Origin: IMCC26207 sp037141255
GTDB lineage: Bacteria > Actinomycetota > Acidimicrobiia > Acidimicrobiales > Microtrichaceae
Length of the DNA: 64,000 bases
Reading direction: 5' to 3'
Assembly (NCBI GenBank): GCA_037141255.1
Contig: JBAXCX010000001.1
Span: 15,723 to 79,722 of the forward strand
Of this stretch, positions 43,311 through 51,512 are shown in pieces (within the stretch, counting starts at the first letter, position 1; the number at the start of each line of letters is the position of its first letter). Below the pieces are notes generated by a model. That model was not told the origin of the DNA. It saw only the letters and a list, made by a program, of their open reading frames with translations, and ran no database searches. A program made the position numbers and the translations under genes.

Positions 43311-44538
43311 CAAGATCCAATCCAAGCATCTCGATGGCGTTGCCGCGCATGAGCTTGCGCAGCAGATCGGGAGGTAGGTGACCCATGAGCTTCATAGCCG
43401 TCTCACGAGAATTCGGCCAAGTGCTATCGGAGTGCGGGTAATCGGTCTCGAAGCACACGTTGGACACTCCCACCTTCTCTAGATTGTCCAGGCCGTACTC
43501 GTCGTCGAAGAAGCACCCGTACATCTGTCGGTAGTAATAGGTGGATGGCGGCTCGGGGACCTTGTCTCCAAACCCACCCCAAGCACGGTTGTCTTCCCAG
43601 ACCTTGTCGGCTCGTTCCAAGATGTAGGGGATCCACCCGATCTGCCCTTCCGAGTAGGCAATCTTGAGCGTCGGGAACTTCTCAAGCCACCCGGAGTACA
43701 ACCAGTCCGTCATAGAACTCATAGCGTTACCGAAGGTCAGCGTTGAGCCCACCGCCGCTGGCGCATCCGCCGAGGTCGAGGGCATCTTTGAGCTTGAGCC
43801 GATGTGCATGTTGATGACGGTGCTGGTCTCTGCGCAGGCCCGGAAAAAGGGCTCCCAGTAATCGGAGTGGATTGAGGGCAAACCAAGGTACGGCGGGATC
43901 TCGCTGAAGCACACGGCCTGTACCCCGCGGACCGCATTGCGCATGACTTCTGCAGCAGCTAAGTCTGCGTCCCACAACTGAACAATCGTGAGCGGGATGA
44001 GGCGGCCATTAGAACCACCGCACCACTCCTCGACCATCCAATCGTTATAGGCCTTGACACACAGATCAGAGAGTTCTTTGTCTTGGGCCTCCATAAAGGT
44101 CTGACCGCAGAACCTTGGAAAGGAGGGGAAGCACATCTGTGCCTCGGTCCAGTTGGCATCCATGTCCTCGAGTCGAGCAACTGGATCCCAACAGCCCTTG
44201 CGCATCTCCTCATAGGTGATGCCCACGACTTTGACCTCATCGCGATCAAAGCCCGCGGCAGCCGAGAGCCGAGTCTGCGGAACTTTCAGGTCTTCGTATA
44301 ACCACCAGTCGCCGAGTTCACCGTCTTCGGATGGCTCATACGAGAACACACCGCCAACAAAGTTCATGTGCCCACGCTCTTGCACTGTGCGCGGCCACAC
44401 CTCTGAATATTTTGAGGGCAGGCGAGATGTCCAAACATCCGCAGGTTCAATAACATGATCGTCAACCGAGACAATCTTCGGGATCTCTTCCGGATCAAGG
44501 TCAGACGAGGTGCCAGATAGGTCAGTGAGTGCATCCAT
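43303..44538 (-). CDS. Amidohydrolase family 2 protein (ACMSD-like)
   Basis: A TIM-barrel amidohydrolase of about 411 residues. The opening SVDDHVIEPADVWTSRLPSKY carries the metal-binding D-x-H-type motif, INMHIGSS has the barrel His, and ETDYPHSDSTWPNS the late Asp, so the metal site looks complete. Relatives decarboxylate or hydrolyse ring-cleavage products. I place the start at the ATG at 44538 because a KstR-type operator lies at 44581-44594, which would be inside the gene if the ATG at 44652 were used. It heads the operon running to 39115. Confidence 0.87.
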   Translation of the reverse strand: MDALTDLSGTSSDLDPEEIPKIVSVDDHVIEPADVWTSRLPSKYSEVWPRTVQERGHMNFVGGVFSYEPSEDGELGDWWLYEDLKVPQTRLSAAAGFDRDEVKVVGITYEEMRKGCWDPVARLEDMDANWTEAQMCFPSFPRFCGQTFMEAQDKELSDLCVKAYNDWMVEEWCGGSNGRLIPLTIVQLWDADLAAAEVMRNAVRGVQAVCFSEIPPYLGLPSIHSDYWEPFFRACAETSTVINMHIGSSSKMPSTSADAPAAVGSTLTFGNAMSSMTDWLYSGWLEKFPTLKIAYSEGQIGWIPYILERADKVWEDNRAWGGFGDKVPEPPSTYYYRQMYGCFFDDEYGLDNLEKVGVSNVCFETDYPHSDSTWPNSRETAMKLMGHLPPDLLRKLMRGNAIEMLGLDLDD

Positions 44539-44580
44539 ATCTAGATCGTAACTCCACCGAGAATCCCTGTCAGCTGAAAC

Positions 44581-44594
44581 TGGAACAGGTTCTA
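44581..44594. promoter_or_regulatory. KstR-type operator candidate (site 4)
   Basis: TGGAACAGGTTCTA matches T-NN-AAC-NN-GTT-NN-A exactly. It lies 43 bases before the amidohydrolase ATG and shares a 17-mer with the site in front of the TetR gene at 31388. Confidence 0.7.
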
Positions 44595-44612
44595 GTTCTT
44601 TCGCTGCACTCC

Positions 44613-45005
44613 TCAGCCGAAACTCAGGATCCCGAGAAGCGCTGAGTTCCACACGACGATGGCGAAGTACAGGCCTGCAACAGTCACCACAGCTCGCTCC
44701 GCAAACCTCGACTCATGCGGTGAAACCATCAACAAGAGGCCCACCACAACGGCCACGAGCGCCTTTACGCCCAGCGGAGCAGCCAGACCAGTCATCAGAC
44801 CCGCCATGAGCGGGTTGCCTTCGATTCCGCCACGATCGAGTACCGACCGCGTGAGCAGCACGTCACACAAATTCAGAACAAGAATCGCCGCAGCCAGATA
44901 CATCCGGCGAATCGGCGTCTCTCCCAGACTGATCCTCGGAAGGAGCGCAACTCCCGTAGAACCCGAAACCGAGCCATCTTCTTTGTGCCACGAGCGAATC
45001 ATCAC
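44613..45005 (-). CDS. Small membrane protein, DUF5658-like
   Basis: A 130-residue membrane protein with three hydrophobic segments. The segment LVLNLCDVLLTRSVLDRGGIEGNPLMAGLM resembles the DUF5658 family, of unknown function (polar residues in D-LLT and GG-E-NP). It is not clearly part of the amidohydrolase operon, since the KstR-type site lies between the two. The start could be the second Met. Confidence 0.75.
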   Translation of the reverse strand: MMIRSWHKEDGSVSGSTGVALLPRISLGETPIRRMYLAAAILVLNLCDVLLTRSVLDRGGIEGNPLMAGLMTGLAAPLGVKALVAVVVGLLLMVSPHESRFAERAVVTVAGLYFAIVVWNSALLGILSFG

Positions 45006-45110
45006 CGATGCATCATCCCAGACTTGTTGAGTGTGTCAATGAGTTTAGACGGGGCAAAAATCTGCGCAAGAGGCCATTCGGACCACGCTAAATCTGTTGG
45101 CTCGATAGTT

Positions 45111-45914
45111 TCACCCGTAGCGTCCGAGCATCGCTGAAAGCACTGAATCCATCTGCGCCGAATTGAGCAGGGATCCTCCGTCAAGCACCAAATTCTGACC
45201 CGTCAGATAGGCCGCTCGATCGGAGAGCAGAAACACAATCAATTCCGACACCTGCTCGGGGGTTCCCAATGTGCCGAGCGGTGTGCCAGCCTCGATCTGG
45301 GATCGCAACTGCTCATCTCCGGCAAGCACCTCGTTGAGGGGTGTGCGAATAAATCCCGGAGAGACACTGTTGACCCGGATCTGCGGTGCGAGTTCGAGTG
45401 CGGCCGCTTGAGATAGGGCAATGACGGCGGCCTTAGCGGCGGAATATGGGGCCTCGCCGCGGGTCGGTCGCACCCCCGACACGCTGGCCACGTTCACGAT
45501 GCTCCCCCCACCGCTCGCACGCATGATCGGCGCTGCGACGCGCATGGCCGAATAGGTTCCCGAGAAGTTGACCGCAAAGATCAGGTCGATCTCGGCCTCG
45601 GTGTAGCTCTCAAAACTTTTCAGGTTTCCGATGCCTGCATTGTTCACGAGGCCAACAAGACCATTGAGTTGCTCGGCTCCTTGCTCAAGTTCTGCAGCGA
45701 GATCAGCGGCATTCGCAACATTCGCAGTCAGCGCGATGGCACCAACCTCTTCAGCAATCTGCTCCGCAGCGGAGGCATTGCGATCAAGCACACCGACGGG
45801 TACGCCCTGAGCGGCAAGCTGACGGCACACAGCAGCTCCAATTCCTGATCCCCCACCCGTCACAATTACGCCACCGCGGAGCATCGCGCTCGCATCCTCG
45901 GCCACCACAGTCAT
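45111..45914 (-). CDS. Short-chain dehydrogenase/reductase
   Basis: A 267-residue classical SDR. TGGGSGIGAAVCRQLAAQG binds the nucleotide, the following VLDRN suggests NAD(H), NNAGIGN and the triad Ser (NVASVSG) and Tyr-x-x-x-Lys (YSAAKAA) are present. The C-terminal SDRAAYLTGQNLVLDGG is typical. The start ATG at 45914 overlaps the EthD-type gene stop as ATGA. The substrate is unknown. Confidence 0.88.
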   Translation of the reverse strand: MTVVAEDASAMLRGGVIVTGGGSGIGAAVCRQLAAQGVPVGVLDRNASAAEQIAEEVGAIALTANVANAADLAAELEQGAEQLNGLVGLVNNAGIGNLKSFESYTEAEIDLIFAVNFSGTYSAMRVAAPIMRASGGGSIVNVASVSGVRPTRGEAPYSAAKAAVIALSQAAALELAPQIRVNSVSPGFIRTPLNEVLAGDEQLRSQIEAGTPLGTLGTPEQVSELIVFLLSDRAAYLTGQNLVLDGGSLLNSAQMDSVLSAMLGRYG

Positions 45915-46285
45915 GCCTCGTGTCCTCCGCATTCGCCCTCTCCGCTGATGATCACGGTTGGCTCCTCCGTCACGATGAACTCAAGGGTATTCATGTCCAA
46001 AAACCGTTGCTCATCGGGGGCGATCAGACTGGCATAGGCCGGCTCAGACATAAACCCAACGAAGTCGTCGATTGAATTGAACCACTGCACTGCCACCCCA
46101 TCGAGGCCTTCATTACCCGACAGCCCGCCATCACGATGACGCACGTGTTGCTCGTAGCGAACGATATGCCGAGCGAGCAATGGTTCGTTCTTGATGAGCG
46201 GGCCGTGATGATCTCGCCAATGTGTGACGAACTCCTCGGTAGTCATATCCGGGTGCCGACGCAGCAACGCAAACAACTTGACCAT
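45911..46285 (-). CDS. EthD-family dimeric alpha-beta barrel protein
   Basis: A 124-residue ferredoxin-like barrel protein of the EthD group (VKLFALLRRHPDMTTEEFVTHWRDHHGPL, with the HW--HH signature). Such proteins accompany oxidative degradation pathways, sometimes as small isomerases or decarboxylases. The start at 46285 has GGAGG 6 bases upstream; the longer open frame to 46459 runs into the divergent promoter region. It is translationally coupled to the SDR that follows. Confidence 0.85.
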   Translation of the reverse strand: MVKLFALLRRHPDMTTEEFVTHWRDHHGPLIKNEPLLARHIVRYEQHVRHRDGGLSGNEGLDGVAVQWFNSIDDFVGFMSEPAYASLIAPDEQRFLDMNTLEFIVTEEPTVIISGEGECGGHEA

Positions 46286-46351
46286 GAATCCTCCAGGACC
46301 TGATGCCGAGATGGCATCGTGCCACAAATTCGGGTGAGTAGATTGTGCGGG

Positions 46352-46801
46352 ATGACTGCTCCTTCGAACAACTTGACTCAGATTCGGAAACTGCCGATAT
46401 TTGCAGACCTCACTGAGGAAGAACTGATTGAAATTGAACAACTTGCCGACGAGGTCCACATTGAGAAGGGCCGAACCATCATGCGCCAGGGTGACTTGGG
46501 GCAGGAATTCGCTTTGGTGGTCTCGGGCGAGGCTGACGTCATCAAGGATGCTCAGGTGGTGGCCCGCATCGGGCCTGGCGACTACTTCGGCGAGGTTGCT
46601 CTACTGGATTCCATTATTCGCTCAGCATCAGTGGTGGCGGCGACCAATATGACGCTTGAGGTGATCGATCGCAGGGGCTTTCATACGCTGCTTGATGACA
46701 TCCCCGGACTCTCGCGGGCACTGCTGCGCGGCATCGCCCACCGACTCGCCGAGCGGGAGGAAGAAATCGAACAACTCCGTGTTGAACTTTCTCAGCGATG
46801 A
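46352..46801 (+). CDS. Cyclic-nucleotide-binding domain protein
   Basis: A 149-residue stand-alone cNMP-binding (CAP-like) domain with no DNA-binding partner domain. RQGDLGQEFALVVSGEADV forms the beta-roll and FGEVALLDSIIRSASVVA the phosphate-binding cassette with its Glu and Arg. A C-terminal helix (REEEIEQLRVELSQR) follows. I chose the ATG at 46352 over the GTG at 46319 because homology begins soon after. It may be a cAMP sensor or structural domain. Confidence 0.82.
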   Translation: MTAPSNNLTQIRKLPIFADLTEEELIEIEQLADEVHIEKGRTIMRQGDLGQEFALVVSGEADVIKDAQVVARIGPGDYFGEVALLDSIIRSASVVAATNMTLEVIDRRGFHTLLDDIPGLSRALLRGIAHRLAEREEEIEQLRVELSQR

Positions 46802-46888
46802 GTCCGACTCAGCCACCAATGTGAATCCAGAACCGGTACCGTACGTAACCAGAAATCTTTCGGAAGCAACACAGATGCAGGAGCTCAG

Positions 46889-47302
46889 ATGAAAACAATT
46901 GGGAACGTTTTGTGGTTCGTGTTGTGTGGGGTCTGGCTGGGGATCGCCTACATCATTGCCGGCATCGTCTCGTGCATCACGCTGATTGGGATTCCGTTTG
47001 GAATTCAGTCCTTCAAACTGGCCGGGTACGTCATGTGGCCTTTTGGCCGACACCTCGTTGAATCCCCGGGGAATCGCCTCTCAAAGGGGGTGTTCAACGT
47101 GATCTGGATCGTTCTCGGCGGTATCTGGCTCGCTATTACGCACGTCATCTTTGGCGTACTTTTGTGCATCACCATTTTGGGAATCCCGTTCGGAATAAAG
47201 AACTTCTCGATGGCGAAACTCGCCCTGTTCCCATTCGACTTCTCGGTAGAATTCAAAGGTGACCCTGGCCCAAACGAGGCTCCACTCAGCTCTGAGGGAT
47301 AA
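46889..47302 (+). CDS. YccF-family membrane protein
   Basis: A 137-residue membrane protein with two copies of the YccF domain: NVLWFVLCGVWLGIAYIIAG then LIGIPFGIQSFKLA, and NVIWIVLGGIWLAITHVIFG then ILGIPFGIKNFSMAKLALFPF. Each copy gives two membrane spans. The function is unknown. ATG start with AGGAG 6 bases upstream. Confidence 0.9.
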   Translation: MKTIGNVLWFVLCGVWLGIAYIIAGIVSCITLIGIPFGIQSFKLAGYVMWPFGRHLVESPGNRLSKGVFNVIWIVLGGIWLAITHVIFGVLLCITILGIPFGIKNFSMAKLALFPFDFSVEFKGDPGPNEAPLSSEG

Positions 47303-47312
47303 AGATTTCCTG

Positions 47313-47723
47313 ATGCGACCCAGCTCATCACTACTCAGATCATCACTACTCAGATCATCACTACTCAGAGTCTGTGCTGCAACACTGCTCCTCATGGGAT
47401 CTTGGGCACTGGCTGCTTGCAGCAGCCAAGACACCTCAAGCGTCGAGCCAACTTCCTCCACACAAAACAGCAACGCAAAACCCCCAACCAGTTACTCCCA
47501 GGCCAACCCCGTACCCTCGGCAGACATGGTCGAGATCTGGAAAAAGATGGGGTTCACCTCTAGCCAAGCGAAGTGTCTCTCGGACAAGATGAAAGACATG
47601 TCCACAAAAATTGACCAAAGCGACCCCACCGGCAGCCTGGCCAAGAATCAAGCCCTGATTCAAGGACTCATGGAGGACTGCAACATCAATGCAGCAACTC
47701 TCAACTCCTTAGGCAAGAACTAG
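47313..47723 (+). CDS. Small secreted lipoprotein with repeat-bearing signal peptide
   Basis: A 136-residue protein with lipobox LAAC after a signal peptide whose N-terminal part is built from three exact repeats (SSLLR x3). The mature part is Ser/Thr-rich, then has a small domain with Cys pair (SQAKCLSDKM and LMEDCNINAATL) that may form a disulfide. No family recognised. The open frame extends to 47259, overlapping the YccF gene; the ATG at 47313 gives a normal-length signal peptide. Confidence 0.75.
   Translation: MRPSSSLLRSSLLRSSLLRVCAATLLLMGSWALAACSSQDTSSVEPTSSTQNSNAKPPTSYSQANPVPSADMVEIWKKMGFTSSQAKCLSDKMKDMSTKIDQSDPTGSLAKNQALIQGLMEDCNINAATLNSLGKN
47325..47369. repeat. Three exact 15-base tandem repeats
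   Basis: TCATCACTACTCAGA occurs three times without a mismatch, inside the signal-peptide coding part of the lipoprotein. The unit is 15 bases and so preserves frame. Confidence 0.95.
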
Positions 47724-47794
47724 TCGCTCGCAAATCCCACCCTGCAACTCTCCCTCTGCAATGGGCTACTGTCTGGTAGTTAGTTTTTGCCAAC

Positions 47795-48012
47795 AATTTA
47801 ATGCTGTGAGTTGAGGAAAGCCGGTCAGATGCCGGCGCTGTCCCGCAACCGTAGGCAGATTGCGAGCTCCGGGTGGGCTGTGCAGATCTGCGAGTCGGAG
47901 TGCTCAGCCTGCAGCAATGCTTCGAGCTCGTCCGTCGCGGAAAACGGATGCCGGGGCCTGGTAGGTCCTTGCAAATCTGTGAGTGGCTTTCTAGGCACAC
48001 GGTGCCTAGGGG
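47795..48012 (+). ncRNA. Cobalamin riboswitch 1, upstream of the B12 capture/ECF operon
   Basis: The leader contains the conserved cobalamin-riboswitch core: GAGGAAAGCCGGT (47813-47825) and GCCGGCGCTGTCCCGCAACC (47831-47850), followed by further stems. A hairpin at 47991-48009 covers the Shine-Dalgarno sequence of the gene at 48023. When adenosylcobalamin is bound, translation of the operon should fall. No U-rich terminator follows, so control is probably at translation. It ties this operon to B12. Confidence 0.93.
47991..48009 (+). promoter_or_regulatory. Ribosome-site-sequestering hairpin of riboswitch 1
   Basis: CTAGGCAC-ACG-GTGCCTAG is a perfect 8-bp stem with a 3-base loop. The 3' arm overlaps the start of the Shine-Dalgarno AGGGGA (48008-48013), 10 bases before the ATG at 48023. 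Confidence 0.7.
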
Positions 48013-48022
48013 AACCACATAC

Positions 48023-50404
48023 ATGAACTCCAGATTCACCAAGTCACCAGTGCAACAATTCAGCCCTCGGCGGGCGCTCATTACGGCTGTGTGCCTAGTG
48101 GCTGCATTGTTGGGCTTGGGCTCCCTCAGCGGCGCGAACTCCCGAACAGCAGCTGCGAGCTTGCCAGCAGCAAGTGCCGCATCTCGACCCGAGGCAACCG
48201 CGGCCCTGGACTGGTTGAGCGCTCAACTCGCTGCTAACGGCAGTACCTTTCCCGGGTTTGCCATCGGGACCAGCCCAGCAAGAACCGACTGGGGTCTCAC
48301 AGCAGATGCAGTGCTGAGCTTTATTGCAGCCGGTCACGGCTCCGACCCCGCCCCGCAAGCAGCAACAAACCAACTGATATCGAATCTGAGCGATTTCACG
48401 ACCTATGAACCGCAGATTCTTGGCGTTCGACTGGCCGGCCCAACTGCAAAGGTTCTGCTGATCACCGAGAGCCTTGGCCTGCAACCCTCCTTTGCCTCGG
48501 GGCTGGACTTGGAGCAGGAACTCCGCTCCCTCATGGTCACCACAGGGCCACAGGCTGGGCGATTTGCTGATCGAAACCCGAGCAATTCAGACCCGTTATC
48601 CGGTGATTCAAATAATGGGTTTGGCCAAGCTCTAGCGGTTCTCAGCCTGAGCTTGACCGATTCTCAGGTACCCGCCGCGGCGGTTGACTTCTTAATCGGC
48701 CAGCAGTGCCCGAATGGTGGATTCAGACTGATCTACACGGTGACGCCGACCTGCATCAGCAACGAGCGCTCCGATACCGACAGCACAGCAATCGCAGTAC
48801 AAGCGCTCCTCAGCGTGAAGCGAACACCCGCCGTCGAAGCAGCCCTCAGCAGGGCTCTTGGCTGGCTCTTAGCCAAGCAAGACCCAAATACGGGTGGGTT
48901 TGGTGGAACGGGTTCTACGGCTGCGCTCAACGCAAACAGCACTGGGCTGTCGGCACAGGCACTTCGCGCAGCGGGACAACGAGAAGCGGCCGAACGAGCC
49001 GCCAGTTGGATCACCTCATCGCTTCAACTCAACGGCGCAATCGCGTATACGCCAACTGCTCGTGCGGCCGCTGTCACAAATGGGATTCCTAGCAACCTTG
49101 CAGATCAGTGGCGACGTGCAACAACCCAAGGCGTGCTCGCACTAGGCCTCGCTCCGTTCGCACCCGCATTCAAGGCAGAATCGCCTGCAGTCCCGCCAAC
49201 CACAGTCCCCCAAACCACAGTCCCGATCACAACAGACCCCCCAAGCACAGTCTCTCCTATCGCCCCGATTAGCACAGGCCCCGCTACTCAGGCCCCCGCA
49301 GCCGTGCTTGGAGCCCAGACCACTGCAACCTCACTTGCATTCACGGGTACTCCCTCGAAACCACTTATCTTTTTAGGCATCGCACTCCTGATGCTTGGAC
49401 TTGCAGCAGTCGCTGTGAGCCAGAAATCTAAACCGCTGAGGGCACCCCGGTCAGCGATAATCGGAATCGGAATTGCCGGAGTCCTGTGCGCCTCGCTCCT
49501 GCATGCTCAACCCGTTGCAGCAGCAGAGGGTGCATGCACTACTGCAACCGGCATCACGGTAGTGGTCGACTTTCAAGATCTAGGTGGGGGCATCAGTACC
49601 CGCTGTGTAACAAGCAAAGTAGAAAATGGATTCCAGGCTCTGACCGCTGCGGGAATCAACTTTCAAACAGCCACTCGTGCCCCAGGGTTTCTCTGCAAGA
49701 TTGCGGGACTCCCAACTACAGAACAATGCATTCAACCAGCGCCTACCACTGCGTACTGGTCGTATTGGCTAGCTAATCGCGGCGGAAACTGGTGCTACAG
49801 CAGCTTGGGTGCAGGAAATATCTTGCCTCCGCCTGGCTCGGTGCAGGGCTGGTCATTCTCGCTAAATCGGACTGACTCAGATGCACCAGCACCCCGAGTG
49901 TCACCACCACCTGCGCTTGCTGGTAGCAGCCCATCGCTCTCAGTCGGAGGAGGTTGCGATTCAGCAGTCGTTCCAATCTCAGCCGCAGGAGATGCCGCAG
50001 CCCTCCCCCTAGACGCAGCCCCGACCCTCACTCCTGCCGCAGACCCAGCGGCAGCTTCAGCTCCGACTCCAGCCCCAACTCCGCCCCTGACTCCAGCGCC
50101 AAGCCCAACAGATGCCGCAGCAGCCCCCAGTGCTCCACCCGGGGTCACTCCGAGCAGCAGCCTTGCCTCCTCGAGCCCCTCTTCAAATTCGAATGAGCCT
50201 GCAAATTCGAAAGGGCCGGCAAATTCAAAAGAGCCCCGCGCTTCGCGCTCAAGCCGTAGCGAGCAAAGCGCGCCGACGGCGCTTAGCCTGAACCAAGAAA
50301 CTGGCTCGACATCATCTCCAGTCGGACTGCTCGTAGCAGTGTTACTACTCCTGGGCATTGGAACTAGCGCCGCCCTGTTGAGGCGACGTGCAACTCGCCC
50401 CTGA
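48023..50404 (+). CDS. Transcobalamin/intrinsic-factor-like B12 capture protein (barrel + DUF4430)
   Basis: A 793-residue exported protein under B12-riboswitch control. Signal peptide 1-45. Residues about 52-385 hold alpha/alpha-barrel repeats as in intrinsic factor and prenyltransferases (DSTAIAVQALL, CPNGGFR, NTGGFGGTGST, NSTGLSAQALRAAG). A Pro/Thr linker leads to LAFTG (438-442), a span (447-466) and basic residues, like a wall-sorting signal. A second hydrophobic segment (477-500) resembles a new signal peptide. DUF4430 (503-617; GITVVVDF, CVTSKVENGFQAL, YWSYWLANRGGNWCYS, GSVQGW) is the transcobalamin-like beta domain. A 145-residue Pro/Ala/Ser linker ends in a span and RRR. It looks like two surface proteins fused. 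B12 binding is inference from domains, riboswitch and neighbours. ATG at 48023 has AGGGGA upstream. Confidence 0.85.
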   Translation: MNSRFTKSPVQQFSPRRALITAVCLVAALLGLGSLSGANSRTAAASLPAASAASRPEATAALDWLSAQLAANGSTFPGFAIGTSPARTDWGLTADAVLSFIAAGHGSDPAPQAATNQLISNLSDFTTYEPQILGVRLAGPTAKVLLITESLGLQPSFASGLDLEQELRSLMVTTGPQAGRFADRNPSNSDPLSGDSNNGFGQALAVLSLSLTDSQVPAAAVDFLIGQQCPNGGFRLIYTVTPTCISNERSDTDSTAIAVQALLSVKRTPAVEAALSRALGWLLAKQDPNTGGFGGTGSTAALNANSTGLSAQALRAAGQREAAERAASWITSSLQLNGAIAYTPTARAAAVTNGIPSNLADQWRRATTQGVLALGLAPFAPAFKAESPAVPPTTVPQTTVPITTDPPSTVSPIAPISTGPATQAPAAVLGAQTTATSLAFTGTPSKPLIFLGIALLMLGLAAVAVSQKSKPLRAPRSAIIGIGIAGVLCASLLHAQPVAAAEGACTTATGITVVVDFQDLGGGISTRCVTSKVENGFQALTAAGINFQTATRAPGFLCKIAGLPTTEQCIQPAPTTAYWSYWLANRGGNWCYSSLGAGNILPPPGSVQGWSFSLNRTDSDAPAPRVSPPPALAGSSPSLSVGGGCDSAVVPISAAGDAAALPLDAAPTLTPAADPAAASAPTPAPTPPLTPAPSPTDAAAAPSAPPGVTPSSSLASSSPSSNSNEPANSKGPANSKEPRASRSSRSEQSAPTALSLNQETGSTSSPVGLLVAVLLLLGIGTSAALLRRRATRP

Positions 50405-51512
50405 GCGAACGGGGCCGGTAGCCCAACCTTCAGCACGGGCCCGTCGCAGTCCAAGAGACTTGCACCCGGGTGCATGGTGGATCTGGGCCTTGGGGATGGC
50501 AACGGCCGCTAGTCGAACAACCAACCCACTTCTACTCGGCCTTATTGTGGCCGTGGTTGCCTTTGTAGTTTCTGCTCGGCGCACCGAAGCGCCATGGGCA
50601 AAGGGTTTCAAGGCCTACCTTTGGTTCGGCCTCATCATCATCGGCACCCGCTTGGCTTTTCGCTTGCTGTTAGATGGGCAATACGGGGCACATGTTCTTT
50701 TTCGGCTTCCCGAACTGGCCTTACCTTCAGTGGCCGCGGGTGTTCGGATTGGCGGTGCGGTCTCAGTGGAAGGCCTACTAGCGGCGTTCTATGACGGACT
50801 TCGGTTAGCAACTCTGCTCATCTGCTTAGGGGCGGCGAATGTGCTGGCAAACCCAAAGCGGCTACTCAAGTCCGTGCCCGGAGCCCTACATGAGGTCGGT
50901 GTTGCGCTCACCGTTGCATTGACTATGGCTCCACAGCTAGTCGAAAGTGCACAGCGGATCCGCAAAGCGCGCAGGTTGCGGGGTGAACTCGGCCGACGGA
51001 CTCACTTCTTTGCAGAGGTCCTGGTGCCGGTGATGACCGATGCACTTGATCGCTCACTGCTCTTAGCAGCGGCCATGGACTCGAGGGGATACGGAAGGAC
51101 TGCACATGTGCCGCCACGCACCCGGCGCCTGACTGGGACTCTGGTCCTTGCTGGACTCATCGGAGTATGCATTGGCATTTACGGGCTTCTTGATGGCAGC
51201 AGTCCATGGACCCTCGGTGTCCCGATGCTCGCAGTGGGGCTAGTTGCTGCAGGTATTGGTTTTTTCATCGGCGGTCAAAGAGTGCAGCGCAGTCGTTACC
51301 GGCCAGACCCGTGGCTACTCGCTGAGTGGGGGGTGTCAGCAATTGGAATCCTGGTTGCAACCACCATGTTCGCAGCTGCAGTCCGCAACCCCACGGGCCT
51401 GAATCCCTCGCTGCAACCGCTGCAATGGCCGGCGCTTCCGCTCCTGCCGACGCTTGCCATTTTGCTTGGTGCACTGCCTGCGTGGATCGCTCCACCTCCG
51501 GTGCGCTCATGA
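50388..51512 (+). CDS. ecfT: ECF transporter T component
   Basis: A 374-residue membrane scaffold of an energy-coupling-factor importer (CbiQ/EcfT family). After a soluble N-terminus come several membrane spans, and the two coupling-helix motifs that bind the ATPases are visible: SAQRIRKARRLRGELG and LAAAMDSRGYGRT (Ala-Arg-Gly type). The GTG start overlaps the capture protein gene by 17 bases. It is longer than typical EcfT, with extra membrane spans at the C-terminus after residue 245. Together with the next two genes it forms a complete importer. Confidence 0.9.
   Translation: MQLAPERTGPVAQPSARARRSPRDLHPGAWWIWALGMATAASRTTNPLLLGLIVAVVAFVVSARRTEAPWAKGFKAYLWFGLIIIGTRLAFRLLLDGQYGAHVLFRLPELALPSVAAGVRIGGAVSVEGLLAAFYDGLRLATLLICLGAANVLANPKRLLKSVPGALHEVGVALTVALTMAPQLVESAQRIRKARRLRGELGRRTHFFAEVLVPVMTDALDRSLLLAAAMDSRGYGRTAHVPPRTRRLTGTLVLAGLIGVCIGIYGLLDGSSPWTLGVPMLAVGLVAAGIGFFIGGQRVQRSRYRPDPWLLAEWGVSAIGILVATTMFAAAVRNPTGLNPSLQPLQWPALPLLPTLAILLGALPAWIAPPPVRS

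Noticed and set aside
47765..47788. Weak CTAC-GTAG stem followed by a short T run before riboswitch 1, as a terminator for the lipoprotein gene
   Set aside because: Only a 4-bp stem; too weak to support.
49795..50502. Minus-strand open frame of 235 codons, Gly/Ala-rich
   Set aside because: Antisense of the Pro/Ala/Ser-rich linker of the capture protein; the composition explains the lack of stops.
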